From: Flavobacterium sp. ov086 | GTDB taxonomy: Bacteria > Bacteroidota > Bacteroidia > Flavobacteriales > Flavobacteriaceae | DNA: 55,333 nucleotides | NCBI RefSeq assembly: GCF_900187965.1 | Contig: NZ_FZNL01000030.1 | Coordinates: forward strand, 1-55,333 | Reading direction: 5' to 3' | In this document: piece after piece, positions 9,445 through 18,345 of the stretch | Layout of the letters: every line of letters starts with the position of its first letter | Numbering within the stretch: position 1 is the first letter of the stretch | Translations under genes and position numbers: made by a program | Notes under the pieces: generated by a model | Told to the model about the DNA's origin: nothing | The model's input: the letters and a program-made list of their open reading frames with translations, nothing else | Databases searched by the model: none

Positions 9445-9525
9445 AGTAAAAATTATTTTTGGCAAATTTAGAGAATTGTATATGAATTGTTGCTAATTTG
9501 CCACTTCATTTAATCAATTAAAATC

Positions 9526-9906
9526 ATGAGGAAACAACTTGATGCAGTAACTGAATTTCATACTGCTTTTAAAATAGGTCACAGTCAAACTCCAATTGCT
9601 GATTTGGGAGAAACTAAAAAACTGCTTCGTTATAATTTAATGAAAGAAGAAAATGAAGAATATCTTGAAGCGGTTCAAAATAATGATTTGGTTGAAATTG
9701 CTGATGCGCTGGGAGATATGATGTATATTTTGTGCGGAACAATTATCGAACACGGTTTGCAGGATAAAATCGAAGCTGTTTTTGACGAGATTCAGCGTAG
9801 TAATATGAGTAAACTTGGTGAAGACGGACAACCAATTTACAGAGAAGACGGAAAAGTAATGAAAGGTCCGAATTATTTTAAACCTGATTTTTCTAAACTT
9901 TTATAG
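9526..9906 (+). CDS. MazG-like nucleoside triphosphate pyrophosphohydrolase
   Basis: A 126-residue all-alpha NTP-PPase. The metal-binding signature is visible as KEENEEYLEA (~residues 42-51) followed by EIADALGDMMYILCG (~57-71), i.e. the ExxE...ExxD pattern of the MazG/HisE/dUTPase-like superfamily. The C-terminal segment (GEDGQPIYREDGKVMKGPNYFKPD) is typical of a stand-alone subfamily found in Bacteroidota. It probably hydrolyses nucleoside triphosphates to monophosphate and pyrophosphate as house-cleaning; substrate unknown. Confidence 0.85.
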   Translation: MRKQLDAVTEFHTAFKIGHSQTPIADLGETKKLLRYNLMKEENEEYLEAVQNNDLVEIADALGDMMYILCGTIIEHGLQDKIEAVFDEIQRSNMSKLGEDGQPIYREDGKVMKGPNYFKPDFSKLL

Positions 9907-9915
9907 AGAAAATTA

Positions 9916-10032
9916 ACCGCAAAGTGCGCTAAGATTTAATTTTTCTTTACGGATAGAAAACACAAAGTTCGCAAAGCTAGATCAACACAAAGCTTTGCGA
10001 ACTTTGCGTTTAATCTTTGCGCACTTTGCGGT
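9916..10032. repeat. Imperfect-palindrome intergenic repeat (type A)
   Basis: Outer arms of 14 bases match perfectly (9916-9929 ACCGCAAAGTGCGC; 10019-10032 its complement). An inner perfect 15-bp hairpin pairs 9964-9978 (AAAGTTCGCAAAGCT) with 9991-10005. The whole could fold into a two-stage cruciform. It shares the ACCGCA-type ends with the element at 6173-6287. Confidence 0.8.
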
Positions 10033-10065
10033 AAAATTAGCTTTGCATTTTATGATATAAATAGA

Positions 10066-10095
10066 AAACCCGATAACTGTGAAGCTATCGGGTTT
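10066..10095 (-). terminator. Terminator after ilvE
   Basis: AAACCCGATA and TATCGGGTTT form a perfect 10-bp stem just past the ilvE stop. Confidence 0.75.
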
Positions 10096-10116
10096 GTTAT
10101 TATATTAATCTTTTGG

Positions 10117-11187
10117 TTATTGAACTTTTACTGTCCATCCAAAAGTATCTTCAGAAAGTTTATTTTGAAGATTTGTTAGTTTTTCTTTTAAAAGAGCACC
10201 GTAAGTATTTTCAATTGGAGCCATTTCATAATAAACATCCTGATAAGAGAATCCTTTAATTACGCTGATAACAGCAGCAGTTCCAGCACCAAAAATTTCT
10301 TTTAATGAACCGTTTTTAGCCGCTTCTACCAATTCTGAAACAATAACAGGACGAACTTCTACTTTAAGACCTTCTTTTTCTGCCATAGCAATTAAACTTT
10401 TTCTGGTAATACCATCTAAGATTCTTTCGCTTGTTGGAGCAGTCAATAAAGTATCATTAATTCTAAAGAAAACGTTCATAGTTCCAGCTTCTTCCAGTTT
10501 AGTGTGCGTTGCATCATCTGTCCAGATTACTTGTTGAAAACCGTCTTTGTTTGCCAAATTAGTTGGGTAAAACTGTGCAGCATAGTTTCCGGCAGCTTTT
10601 GCAGCTCCAATTCCACCATTTGCAGCTCTACTATAATGTTCAGCGATAATTACTTTTACCTCACCTGAATAATAAGATTTTGCAGGAGAAAGTAAAATCA
10701 TGAATTTATACTCGTCAGAAGGATTTGCAATAACTCCGGCACCAGTAGCGATCATAAAAGGACGGATATACATACTGCTTCCGTTTCCTTTTTGAATCCA
10801 TTCCTGATCAATTTTTAATAATTCGTTCAAACCATCCATAAAAATAGATTCCGGAACTTCTGGCATAGCCATACGAACTGCCGAATTATTAAAACGCTTG
10901 AAGTTTTCATCTGGTCTAAACAACCAAACATCATTATTATCATCTTTATAAGCTTTCATTCCTTCAAAAATAGCTTGTCCATAATGAAAGACTTTAGAAG
11001 AAGGATCCATTAAAATTGGAGCATAAGGCTTAATGACAGGATTTGACCACTCTCCGTTTTTAAAATCACATTCAAATAAATGGTCTGTAAAAACAGCACC
11101 AAAGCTTAAGTTTTCAAAGTCTACTCCGCTTATTTTTGACGAAGTTGCTTTTCTGATTTCAATCTTGCTTGCTTGAGTTGTACTCAT
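10117..11187 (-). CDS. ilvE: Branched-chain amino acid aminotransferase
   Basis: A 356-residue fold-type IV PLP aminotransferase that interconverts Leu/Ile/Val and their 2-oxo acids with glutamate. The Schiff-base lysine is K197 in GIGAAKAAGNYAAQ. Also present are HYGQAIFEGMKAY (~residues 68-80), YIRPFMIATG (~140-149) and EEAGTMNVFF, where the family's glutamate sits. Length and motifs fit the eukaryote-like BCAT branch common in Bacteroidota. A TAATTTTG box at 11273-11280 on the minus strand is a likely -7 element. The 308-base gap upstream (11188-11495) otherwise contains only promoter-like AT-rich DNA. Confidence 0.95.
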   Translation of the reverse strand: MSTTQASKIEIRKATSSKISGVDFENLSFGAVFTDHLFECDFKNGEWSNPVIKPYAPILMDPSSKVFHYGQAIFEGMKAYKDDNNDVWLFRPDENFKRFNNSAVRMAMPEVPESIFMDGLNELLKIDQEWIQKGNGSSMYIRPFMIATGAGVIANPSDEYKFMILLSPAKSYYSGEVKVIIAEHYSRAANGGIGAAKAAGNYAAQFYPTNLANKDGFQQVIWTDDATHTKLEEAGTMNVFFRINDTLLTAPTSERILDGITRKSLIAMAEKEGLKVEVRPVIVSELVEAAKNGSLKEIFGAGTAAVISVIKGFSYQDVYYEMAPIENTYGALLKEKLTNLQNKLSEDTFGWTVKVQ

Positions 11188-11435
11188 AATAATGTAAGTT
11201 TTTTTATGTAATTTTCATTTCAATAGAATAATCTAAAGTAATGATGTGGTATTAAATAGAATTTATTGAATGCAAAATTAAGTAAAAATATATAATTTGC
11301 TTAGTAAAACTGCATTATTTAGTGCCTTTAACTGAGATTTATTTATCTTATAATAAACTCAAAAAAAATGCTCGGTTTTATAAAGAATTTATGAAAAAAG
11401 TGCGGATTTTTAAGGCTTTACGCATTTGTTTTGCC

Positions 11436-11443
11436 TAAATTTG
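11436..11443 (+). promoter_or_regulatory. Putative -7 box of mnmD
   Basis: TAAATTTG matches TAnnTTTG and lies 52 bases before the GTG start at 11496. A clear -33 TTTG at the right distance is not seen. Confidence 0.4.
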
Positions 11444-11495
11444 ACTCGTAAAATGGCTTGAAAATGTACAAAAATGTACTACAAATTTATAAATA

Positions 11496-12161
11496 GTGGA
11501 AAGAGAGATAATTAAAACGCTGGATGGTTCAACAACAATTCATTTAAAGGAATGGGATGAATGTTATCATTCTAAGCACGGCGCAATTCAGGAAGCAAAA
11601 CATGTATTTATAAAAAACGGACTTTCATTGTTTGAAAACAATCCGGTAAGTATTCTTGAAATTGGTTTTGGAACAGGGCTGAATGCTTTTATAACTTTTT
11701 TGGAGTCAAACGCAAAGCAACAACAAATTGATTATGTTGGAGTAGAAGCGTATCCGGTTGATGCCAAAGAAGTTTTGGAGATGAATTATGTTGCTGAATT
11801 GGAAGCAAATCAATATAAAGGTATATTCGAAAAAATGCATGAATGCGAATGGAATCAAAAGAATATTATTACTTCGGATTTTTCATTAACCAAAAGGAAA
11901 CAATTTTTTGATGAAATAAACGATTTTGAAATTTTTGATTTGATTTACTTTGATGCCTTCGGATATCGGGTGCAGCCGGAGCTTTGGAGTACGGAAATTT
12001 TCAGGAAAATGTACAATAGTTTAAAGCCAAATGGCGTTTTAGTAACATACGCCGCTCGCGGAGTTGTTAAAAGAAGTATGATTGAAGTTGGATTTACTGT
12101 CGAAAAATTAGCAGGGCCTCCGGGAAAACGAGAGATGTTTCGAGCCTTTAAAAAGGTTTAA
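11496..12161 (+). CDS. mnmD: MnmD-like tRNA (5-methylaminomethyl-2-thiouridine) methyltransferase
   Basis: A 221-residue SAM methyltransferase of the DUF752/MnmD family, the stand-alone equivalent of the MnmC methyltransferase domain acting on wobble uridine 34 of tRNA. Visible motifs are ECYHSKHGAIQEAKHVFI (~residues 21-38), the SAM loop ILEIGFGTGLNAF (~52-64), DLIYFDAFGYRVQPELWS (~149-166), and the C-terminal AGPPGKREMFRA. The start is a GTG directly after an in-frame stop (TAA at 11490-11492), so no longer start is possible. No FAD oxidase domain is fused. Confidence 0.85.
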   Translation: MEREIIKTLDGSTTIHLKEWDECYHSKHGAIQEAKHVFIKNGLSLFENNPVSILEIGFGTGLNAFITFLESNAKQQQIDYVGVEAYPVDAKEVLEMNYVAELEANQYKGIFEKMHECEWNQKNIITSDFSLTKRKQFFDEINDFEIFDLIYFDAFGYRVQPELWSTEIFRKMYNSLKPNGVLVTYAARGVVKRSMIEVGFTVEKLAGPPGKREMFRAFKKV

Positions 12162-12327
12162 ATGAGTTGTTTAGAATTATTCTATATTGATTTATATTTA
12201 TTAAGAAAACGTATTCGTTGCTAAAGTTTTTAAAAAAATAAGTTAAATTGAATGCACATGAATGATATTTGTTTAAATTTGTTGCGAGTTTAGAAATATT
12301 GATAACCCCCAAAAATCGTATTTTATT

Positions 12328-12525
12328 ATGTCAAAAATGATGTTTGATTACACGAAATCAATACTTGAGAGAGTGAGTTTCGATCCGATACTTTTCTGTA
12401 AAGAATTAGAGAAAGCTATCAAAACACTGTTACCGTACGAAATGGAACAATTACAAGAATGGTTATTAAATTTCATTATTGAAAAACCAGAATTAAAACA
12501 AAGTTTACTACTAATTAAAGTATAA
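12328..12525 (+). CDS. Small conserved-looking hypothetical protein
   Basis: A 65-residue soluble helical protein (FDYTKSILERVSFDPILFCKELEKAIKTLLPYEMEQL), family not recognised. It has an ATG, a spacing typical of the region and its own downstream terminator, which supports a real gene. Function unknown. Confidence 0.65.
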   Translation: MSKMMFDYTKSILERVSFDPILFCKELEKAIKTLLPYEMEQLQEWLLNFIIEKPELKQSLLLIKV

Positions 12526-12527
12526 AG

Positions 12528-12554
12528 AAAAAGGAGCCAAATTGGCTCCTTTTT
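12528..12554. terminator. Bidirectional terminator
   Basis: AAAAAGGAGCC and GGCTCCTTTTT form the stem. A-runs and T-runs at the two ends let it serve both the small gene at 12328-12525 and convergent oxyR. Confidence 0.85.
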
Positions 12555-12559
12555 TATTT

Positions 12560-13501
12560 TTACTTCTTTTGTAGCGGACTAATGATTTGAACGTTCTGAA
12601 AAACAATTGCTCCTTTTACAACTCCGGCAATTGTAGATCGTAATGCGTCAATGATTTGCATTTTTAATTCGCTCTTTGGGTAAATTAAACTTACTTCGCG
12701 AGCAGGTTTTGGTTCCTTAAAGTTACGCAGTTTCAGTTTGTCGGACTCTTTTAAGTCTAAGGTGTGCAAGTACGGAAGTAACGTTGTGCCCAAGCCTTCG
12801 TCGGCTAATTTTATAAGCGTTTCAAAGCTTCCGCTTTGGATCTGAAAATTAGTCTGATCGATATCAGAACCGTTTTTGCATAAATTTAAAATCCCGTCTC
12901 TAAAACAATGTCCGTCCTGCAAAAGCAAAATTTCGTTGAGGTTTAAATCAGAAACTTCAATTTCTTCTTTCTGGAAACTAGCATGATGTTCCGGAATATA
13001 AGCTACGAAAGGTTCAAAATACAAAACGATTTCTTTTATTTTTTCATCTTCAAGCGGAGTTGCAGCAATTGCAGCATCAAGATGACCATTTTTTAACTTC
13101 GTAATAATCTCATCTGTGTTTAGCTCTTCTATTAAAAGCTTCACTTTTGGATATTTATTTATGAAATTACTTAAAAACATTGGTAAAAGCGTTGGCATAA
13201 TCGTTGGAATAATTCCTAAGCGAAATTCTCCGCCAATGAAACCTTTTTGTTGTTCTACAATGTCTTTAATTCTGTCCGCTTCATTTACAATGTTTTTGGC
13301 TTGGTTAACAATCTTCTGACCAATATCAGTAAGCTGAATAGGTTTTTTACTTCTGTCGAAGATCAAAATATTAAGCTCTTCTTCAATTTTTTGAATTTGC
13401 ATACTTAAGGTAGGCTGAGTAACAAAACATTTTTCAGCAGCAAGTGTAAAATTTTTATGCTCGGCAACGGCTAATACATATTGTAATTGAGTTATAGTCA
13501 T
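12560..13501 (-). CDS. oxyR: OxyR-type hydrogen-peroxide-sensing LysR regulator
   Basis: A 313-residue LysR regulator. The N-terminal winged HTH (residues 1-60, MTITQLQYVLAVAEHKNFTLAAEKC...TQPTLSMQIQKIE) is followed by the effector domain. The redox pair is C199 and C208 in DGHCFRDGILNLC, at the same positions and spacing as in E. coli OxyR. H2O2 would form the disulfide and switch transcription. It is divergent from dps, a classic OxyR target. A 7-base inverted repeat in the intergenic region could be its site. Confidence 0.93.
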   Translation of the reverse strand: MTITQLQYVLAVAEHKNFTLAAEKCFVTQPTLSMQIQKIEEELNILIFDRSKKPIQLTDIGQKIVNQAKNIVNEADRIKDIVEQQKGFIGGEFRLGIIPTIMPTLLPMFLSNFINKYPKVKLLIEELNTDEIITKLKNGHLDAAIAATPLEDEKIKEIVLYFEPFVAYIPEHHASFQKEEIEVSDLNLNEILLLQDGHCFRDGILNLCKNGSDIDQTNFQIQSGSFETLIKLADEGLGTTLLPYLHTLDLKESDKLKLRNFKEPKPAREVSLIYPKSELKMQIIDALRSTIAGVVKGAIVFQNVQIISPLQKK

Positions 13502-13505
13502 TTTG

Positions 13506-13556
13506 ATAGTATTTTTTGATGCAAAAATAAGAAAATATAATTTTTTTTGATACTAT
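13506..13556. promoter_or_regulatory. Candidate OxyR operator between oxyR and dps
   Basis: ATAGTAT (13506-13512) and its complement ATACTAT (13550-13556) lie in the divergent promoter region. The ATAG/CTAT halves resemble the OxyR tetranucleotide contacts. A TAAATTTG -7-like box for dps follows at 13574-13581. Binding is inferred from context. Confidence 0.4.
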
Positions 13557-13608
13557 TTTTAGGGAAGTTGTTTTAAATTTGTAGTAAACTTATTATAAAA
13601 CGATAACT

Positions 13609-14088
13609 ATGAAAACAAATATTTTAGGATTACCTGTAAAAGAGTCTGAATTGGTAGTAAAAGAATTAAATGTACTATTGTCAAACTTTCAGGTTTACTA
13701 TCAGAATTTAAGAGGAATACATTGGAATATTCGTGGGAAGCGTTTTTTTGATTTACATGTGAAATTTGAAGAATTATACACGGATGCACAATTAAAAATA
13801 GATATGATCGCTGAGAGAGTTTTGACAATAGGAGGGACGCCTTTGCATACTTTTGAAGATTATATAAAAAATAACAAATTAGCAGTTGGAAAAAACATCT
13901 CAAACGATGAAAAAGCAGTTCAGTTAATTGTTCATTCTTTGACGGATTTATTAAAAATCGAAAGAGGAATTCTTCGACAATCGGACGAAATTAACGACGA
14001 AGGAACCAATTCTATGATGAGTGACTTCATTGCAGAGCAGGAAAAAACAATTTGGATGATGAATGCCTGGTTAGAAGAAGAATTGTAA
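13609..14088 (+). CDS. dps: Dps-family ferritin-like DNA-protection protein
   Basis: A 159-residue Dps. The inter-subunit ferroxidase ligands are in place: H38 in GIHWNIRG, H50 in FDLHVKFEELY, D65 and E69 in KIDMIAERVLTIGG, with the H-x11-H-x14-D-x3-E spacing of the family. Dps dodecamers oxidise Fe2+ with H2O2 and shield DNA. The gene is divergent from oxyR, consistent with peroxide induction, and has a strong terminator. Confidence 0.95.
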   Translation: MKTNILGLPVKESELVVKELNVLLSNFQVYYQNLRGIHWNIRGKRFFDLHVKFEELYTDAQLKIDMIAERVLTIGGTPLHTFEDYIKNNKLAVGKNISNDEKAVQLIVHSLTDLLKIERGILRQSDEINDEGTNSMMSDFIAEQEKTIWMMNAWLEEEL

Positions 14089-14111
14089 TTGGTTGTTTTT
14101 GAGTGAAATAT

Positions 14112-14147
14112 AAACAGAATGTTGGCTTGCCTTCATTCTGTTTTTTT
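14112..14147 (+). terminator. Terminator after dps
   Basis: AAACAGAATG and CATTCTGTTT pair perfectly and are followed by a run of T, 24 bases after the dps stop. Confidence 0.85.
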
Positions 14148-14221
14148 ATGTTTGTTAAATTTGTATAAAATTTTTAGCCCTCTCGCTTTGATTTTATCAG
14201 TTTAACACTATTTTTGCTCCA

Positions 14222-14506
14222 ATGAAATTAATCGCTCGCATATTATTATTCATATTTATTGCTTTCTTAGCTACCCCAACTATTGTAACGGTACTGAAGA
14301 AAAGTAATGATACGTCTATGTTTTTCAGTTTTTCTGAAGAGGAGCACTCGCATAAAGAACTTAAGGCTGCTGTTTATCCAGCAATACTTCAACATGAAGT
14401 AATAATGCCAGTTTATATTGAAAAAAAGACCATCGTGTCTGAAAATATTGTAAAACTAGACAATATTTCTCCGAGCATTTTTGCTCCACCTCCAAACTTG
14501 GCATAA
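14222..14506 (+). CDS. Small exported or membrane-anchored hypothetical protein
   Basis: A 94-residue protein with an N-terminal hydrophobic segment (ARILLFIFIAFLATPTIVTVL) and a polar tail ending in Pro-rich FAPPPNLA. Family not recognised. It lies 82 bases upstream of the SulP gene in the same direction and may be co-expressed with it. The two His near residues 42-44 (EEEHSHKE) could bind metal, but that is speculation. Confidence 0.55.
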   Translation: MKLIARILLFIFIAFLATPTIVTVLKKSNDTSMFFSFSEEEHSHKELKAAVYPAILQHEVIMPVYIEKKTIVSENIVKLDNISPSIFAPPPNLA

Positions 14507-14588
14507 TACTTCCGATTATTTTGAACTCAACTGCATTTATGAACAGATGTGGTTAATCTTTAATGAATAATTTTTTTAGTATTGTGTT

Positions 14589-16238
14589 ATGACAAAAAAA
14601 ATCAATCTTTTTGCTAACCTAAAATCTGATTTTGCTTCAGGTTTAGTGGTTTTTTTGGTGGCTCTTCCGTTGTGTTTAGGTATTGCAATGGCTTCTGGAG
14701 CGCCTTTATTTTCTGGAATTATTTCAGGTGTTATTGGTGGTATTGTGGTAGGCTATTTAAGCCAGTCACACATTAGTGTATCTGGACCAGCAGCTGGATT
14801 AACAGCTATTATTTTAACTGCTATTACCGATTTTGGTGCTTTTGATGTGTTTTTGATGTCTGTTTTTATTGCGGGACTAATTCAATTAGCATTAGGGTTT
14901 TTAAGAGCCGGAAGTATCTCAAATTATTTTCCAACAAATGTAATTGAAGGAATGTTAGCCGGTATTGGTATCATCATTATCTTAAAACAATTGCCTCATG
15001 CTTTTGGTTATGATACAGATTTTGAAGGTGATCAGGCATTTGCACAAAACGACGGAAGTAATTCATTTTCGTTTTTATTCGATGTTTTAAATCACATTCA
15101 ATTAGGAGCGGTGGTTATTTCATTGGTTTCACTTGTAATTTTGATCTCTTGGGATAAAGTTCCGTTTTTAAAGAGATTAAAATTAATTCCGGGTGCATTA
15201 GTAGCCGTTATTGCCGGTATAGCTTTAAATGAATTTTTTGTTTCAACAGGAAGCTCATTGGCAATTGCAAAAGAACATTTGGTTTCATTGCCAGTTCCAA
15301 AATCTTTTGATGAATTTAAATCTATTCTGATTACACCAAACTTCGCCGCTGTTACAAATCCGCAGGTTTGGGTGGTAGCTATAACAATTGCCATTGTCGC
15401 TTCTATCGAAACATTATTATGTATTGAAGCTGCTGATAGAATGGATGTTCAAAAACGTTATACAAATACAAATGTAGAGCTTAGAGCTCAGGGTATTGGA
15501 AATATTGTGAGTTCGCTATTGGGTGGTTTACCAATGACATCTGTTGTGGTTCGATCATCTGCTAATAATAATGCAGGTGCAAAATCTAAAATGTCGGCTA
15601 TTATTCACGGGGTACTTTTGTTAATCAGTGTTTTGTCAATACCTATGATTTTAAACAAGATTCCATTGGCAACTTTAGCAACTGTGTTGATTTTAGTGGG
15701 ATATAAATTAGCAAAACCGGCAACTTTCATTCATTTTTGGGAAAAAGGAAAATACCAGTTTGTACCCTTTATTGCAACTTTAGTATTTGTTGTAGCAACA
15801 GATTTACTTAAAGGAGTTGCTTTAGGAATTATCATCAGTATCATTTTTGTACTGAGAGGAAACTTGAAAAGAGCTTACAGCTTCAAAAAAGAAGAATATG
15901 AAGACGGAGACGTTATTCATATTGATTTAGCTCAGGAAGTTTCGTTCTTAAACAAAGCGGCTATTAAATTGACATTGAACGAGATTCCTGAAAACTCTAA
16001 AGTAATCATCAACGCGCATGATACAGAGTACATTGCACACGATGTTTTGGATTTAATTCGCGAGTTTAAAGAAACACGCGCAGTTGATCAAAATATTAAA
16101 GTGAAACTAAAAGGATTCAAACAAGCTTACCAGCTTGAAAATTCTCCGGATATGGGTAATCATGTGTCTATAGAACATTATTATGATGTTGCAAAAAGAG
16201 CTTTGGTTAAAAAAGAAACGGTAAAAGAAAATATTTAA
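14589..16238 (+). CDS. SulP-family anion permease, probable bicarbonate transporter
   Basis: A 549-residue SulP/SLC26 transporter. About ten to twelve membrane segments include the family signature around VFLVALPLCLGIAMASGAP (~residues 19-37) and SVSGPAAGLTAI (~63-74). A C-terminal cytoplasmic STAS-like domain follows (~residues 440-540). A beta-carbonic anhydrase gene lies 121 bases downstream, so bicarbonate, as for BicA-type proteins, is the more likely substrate than sulfate. That is a context inference. Confidence 0.88.
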   Translation: MTKKINLFANLKSDFASGLVVFLVALPLCLGIAMASGAPLFSGIISGVIGGIVVGYLSQSHISVSGPAAGLTAIILTAITDFGAFDVFLMSVFIAGLIQLALGFLRAGSISNYFPTNVIEGMLAGIGIIIILKQLPHAFGYDTDFEGDQAFAQNDGSNSFSFLFDVLNHIQLGAVVISLVSLVILISWDKVPFLKRLKLIPGALVAVIAGIALNEFFVSTGSSLAIAKEHLVSLPVPKSFDEFKSILITPNFAAVTNPQVWVVAITIAIVASIETLLCIEAADRMDVQKRYTNTNVELRAQGIGNIVSSLLGGLPMTSVVVRSSANNNAGAKSKMSAIIHGVLLLISVLSIPMILNKIPLATLATVLILVGYKLAKPATFIHFWEKGKYQFVPFIATLVFVVATDLLKGVALGIIISIIFVLRGNLKRAYSFKKEEYEDGDVIHIDLAQEVSFLNKAAIKLTLNEIPENSKVIINAHDTEYIAHDVLDLIREFKETRAVDQNIKVKLKGFKQAYQLENSPDMGNHVSIEHYYDVAKRALVKKETVKENI

Positions 16239-16359
16239 ACAAATTAAAGTAATTAAGGTATTTCTTAAGTGTGAGAAGTATTAAAAATTAGATAACTTTA
16301 CAATAAAGTTATTTTTGATATGTTTAAACATGTAGAAATACCATTCAAAAAACAAAAAA

Positions 16360-16995
16360 ATGAGAGAGTTTTATAAGCAGTTATTAGAAAACAATAAGCA
16401 ATGGGTTGAGAAATCATTAGCATTAGACCCAAATTATTTCGCAGATTTAGCCAAAGGTCAAACACCGCCATTATTATGGATTGGATGTTCTGACAGCCGT
16501 GTTCCTGCAAACGAAATTATCGGAGCTAAACCAGGTGAGGTTTTCGTACACCGTAATATTGCAAACATGGTTGTACACTCAGATATGAATATGTTGAGTG
16601 TTCTGGATTATGCAGTAAATGTTCTAAAAGTAAAACATGTTATTGTTTGCGGACATTATGGTTGTGGTGGTGTAAAAGCTGCAATGGGCAATCAATCTGT
16701 TGGAATTATCGACAACTGGATTCGTCACATTAAAGATGAATACCGTTTGCACGATAAATACCTGAATTCTATTCAAGATGAAACAGAGCGTTTTAATGCT
16801 TTTGTTGAAATCAATGCAAAAGAGCAGGTTTACAACTTAGCAAAAACGTCAATTGTACAAGGGGCTTGGAAAAACGGTCAGGACTTAATGCTTCACGGAT
16901 GGGTTTATGGTTTGAATTCTGGTTTTGTAACGGATTTGAATGTAAATATCGCTTCGAATGAAGAGCTTGATGAGGTTTACCAATTAGACCTATAA
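16360..16995 (+). CDS. can: Beta-class carbonic anhydrase
   Basis: A 211-residue zinc enzyme interconverting CO2 and bicarbonate. The zinc ligands C43 (in CSDSRVPANEI), H99 and C102 (in GHYGCGGVKAA) and the catalytic dyad D45/R47 are all present. The upstream SulP transporter suggests a shared role in bicarbonate supply for carboxylases or pH control. A hairpin terminator follows. Confidence 0.95.
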   Translation: MREFYKQLLENNKQWVEKSLALDPNYFADLAKGQTPPLLWIGCSDSRVPANEIIGAKPGEVFVHRNIANMVVHSDMNMLSVLDYAVNVLKVKHVIVCGHYGCGGVKAAMGNQSVGIIDNWIRHIKDEYRLHDKYLNSIQDETERFNAFVEINAKEQVYNLAKTSIVQGAWKNGQDLMLHGWVYGLNSGFVTDLNVNIASNEELDEVYQLDL

Positions 16996-17011
16996 ATCAT
17001 AAAACAAAAAA

Positions 17012-17035
17012 ATCGCCTCAAAAGGGCGATTTTTT
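17012..17035. terminator. Bidirectional terminator
   Basis: ATCGCC and GGCGAT, extended by A and T runs on either side, lie between convergent can and the gene at 17036-18238. Confidence 0.8.
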
Positions 17036-18238
17036 TTATTCGTTTTCGTCTAGATTTTCGTTAAAGGCCGATGGTAACATTGTTGGAATAAACTTGATTA
17101 GAATCGGTAATAATAAACTTCCGCCGGGAAGTAAAAAAATCGTAAGTGACGGAATCGTTTTGCAAATATCTAAAAGTTGTTTTTTTACTTTTTTCTTTTC
17201 TTTAGCATCCAAATCTCTGGTTGTCGAGTAAGCCAATAGAATCATTAATTCTTTACTCTGAACAATTTCCTTAACCAGTCTGTTTTTGTTTCTTATAATC
17301 AGTTTTACAACACTGTGCGTCATCTGATCATAAAAGTGTTTTACCGGATTGGAGTAATTAAAATATGGAATCTTCTTTTTATGAGTAGTGATAAAGGTAT
17401 TGGTTGTTTCAATACTCTTGGCCACAAATTCATCCGAAACCTGCATCATTGATCCCAATGAGTATAAGAAATAAGCTTCTTCGTTTTCTACAACACCATC
17501 GCTCCATAAAGCCATTCCAGCCATATCGATTAAATAATATTGCTCCAATTTATTGCTGAAATAGTCTAGTTGTAAAGTTTCTAAAGTATCAACCGTAACT
17601 TTCGAAAATTTAGAATATCGTGTCGAAGCTTCGAAAAGTTTTATCAATAAATCGTCATGTTGAGATTTTATGGTTTTGGTTTTTAAAGCCAAAGCTACAA
17701 TACCAAGAACCGTTTCTTCAATTCGCTTTAGATATTTATCAGGAATTGCACCGTGTTCTAAATATTGTCTGAAAGCCAAAACATCAATAAACAAAAGCGC
17801 ATTGGTGACCAAATGCGAAAAGTTTTTACTGATAATACTGTCGTTGGTCTGAACGCGCTGATCAATAATGTTCTCTAGAGATAGAGAAGGAGTATCTTTT
17901 GGAAGTAAAATTTTGAATAAACTAAATCCTTCAGGATTCATTTCCTTATAAAATTTCAGAACCTCTGTAATGAAATTATTAGGCTCAGAACTTCTTTTTT
18001 CAATACAAAAAACGCCATACAAAGTATTTAGTAAAGCGACTTTAGAAATTTCGGTTTTAAACCATCCTTTTATAGGAATTGGAATTTGAGAATCTATAGC
18101 AATGATATGGCCATAAATAAAACCGGTTTCTCTGACTTTATAGTAGAACGAATCTGTAGTCTCAAAAGGAATGGCTTCTGAAAACTTTTGTTCACTAAAA
18201 AATTTGTCTATCCAACCTGGAGCTGATGGGTTAATCAT
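17036..18238 (-). CDS. LETM1-related / TerB-like protein
   Basis: A 400-residue protein of a family common in Flavobacteriia, annotated as LETM1-related. Most of it is helical and soluble. Around residues 230-300 it has an acidic TerB-like stretch (LIDMAGMALWSDGVVENEEAYFLYSLGSMM). The C-terminus holds a membrane-like segment (TIPSLTIFLLPGGSLLLPILIKFIP) matching the LETM1 core, in which Leu/Pro/Gly are conserved. Mitochondrial LETM1 handles cations; whether this homologue does is unknown. It is monocistronic. Confidence 0.65.
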   Translation of the reverse strand: MINPSAPGWIDKFFSEQKFSEAIPFETTDSFYYKVRETGFIYGHIIAIDSQIPIPIKGWFKTEISKVALLNTLYGVFCIEKRSSEPNNFITEVLKFYKEMNPEGFSLFKILLPKDTPSLSLENIIDQRVQTNDSIISKNFSHLVTNALLFIDVLAFRQYLEHGAIPDKYLKRIEETVLGIVALALKTKTIKSQHDDLLIKLFEASTRYSKFSKVTVDTLETLQLDYFSNKLEQYYLIDMAGMALWSDGVVENEEAYFLYSLGSMMQVSDEFVAKSIETTNTFITTHKKKIPYFNYSNPVKHFYDQMTHSVVKLIIRNKNRLVKEIVQSKELMILLAYSTTRDLDAKEKKKVKKQLLDICKTIPSLTIFLLPGGSLLLPILIKFIPTMLPSAFNENLDENE

Positions 18239-18300
18239 TAACTTTAATTTATAGCTGCAAAGCTATATCTTTTTCTTGTTTTGGTATTAATTTTAAATGA

Positions 18301-18337
18301 AATAACCACTACATTTTGTGAAAATATAGTGGTTATT
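18301..18337 (-). terminator. Hairpin after sodC
   Basis: AATAACCACTA and TAGTGGTTATT form a perfect 11-bp stem immediately after the sodC stop. The following sequence is moderately T-rich on the minus strand. Confidence 0.6.
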
Positions 18338-18345
18338 GTGTTTTT

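Noticed and set aside
13607..13903. 98-residue minus-strand ORF inside dps
   Set aside because: Shadow of dps, whose ferroxidase residues are intact.
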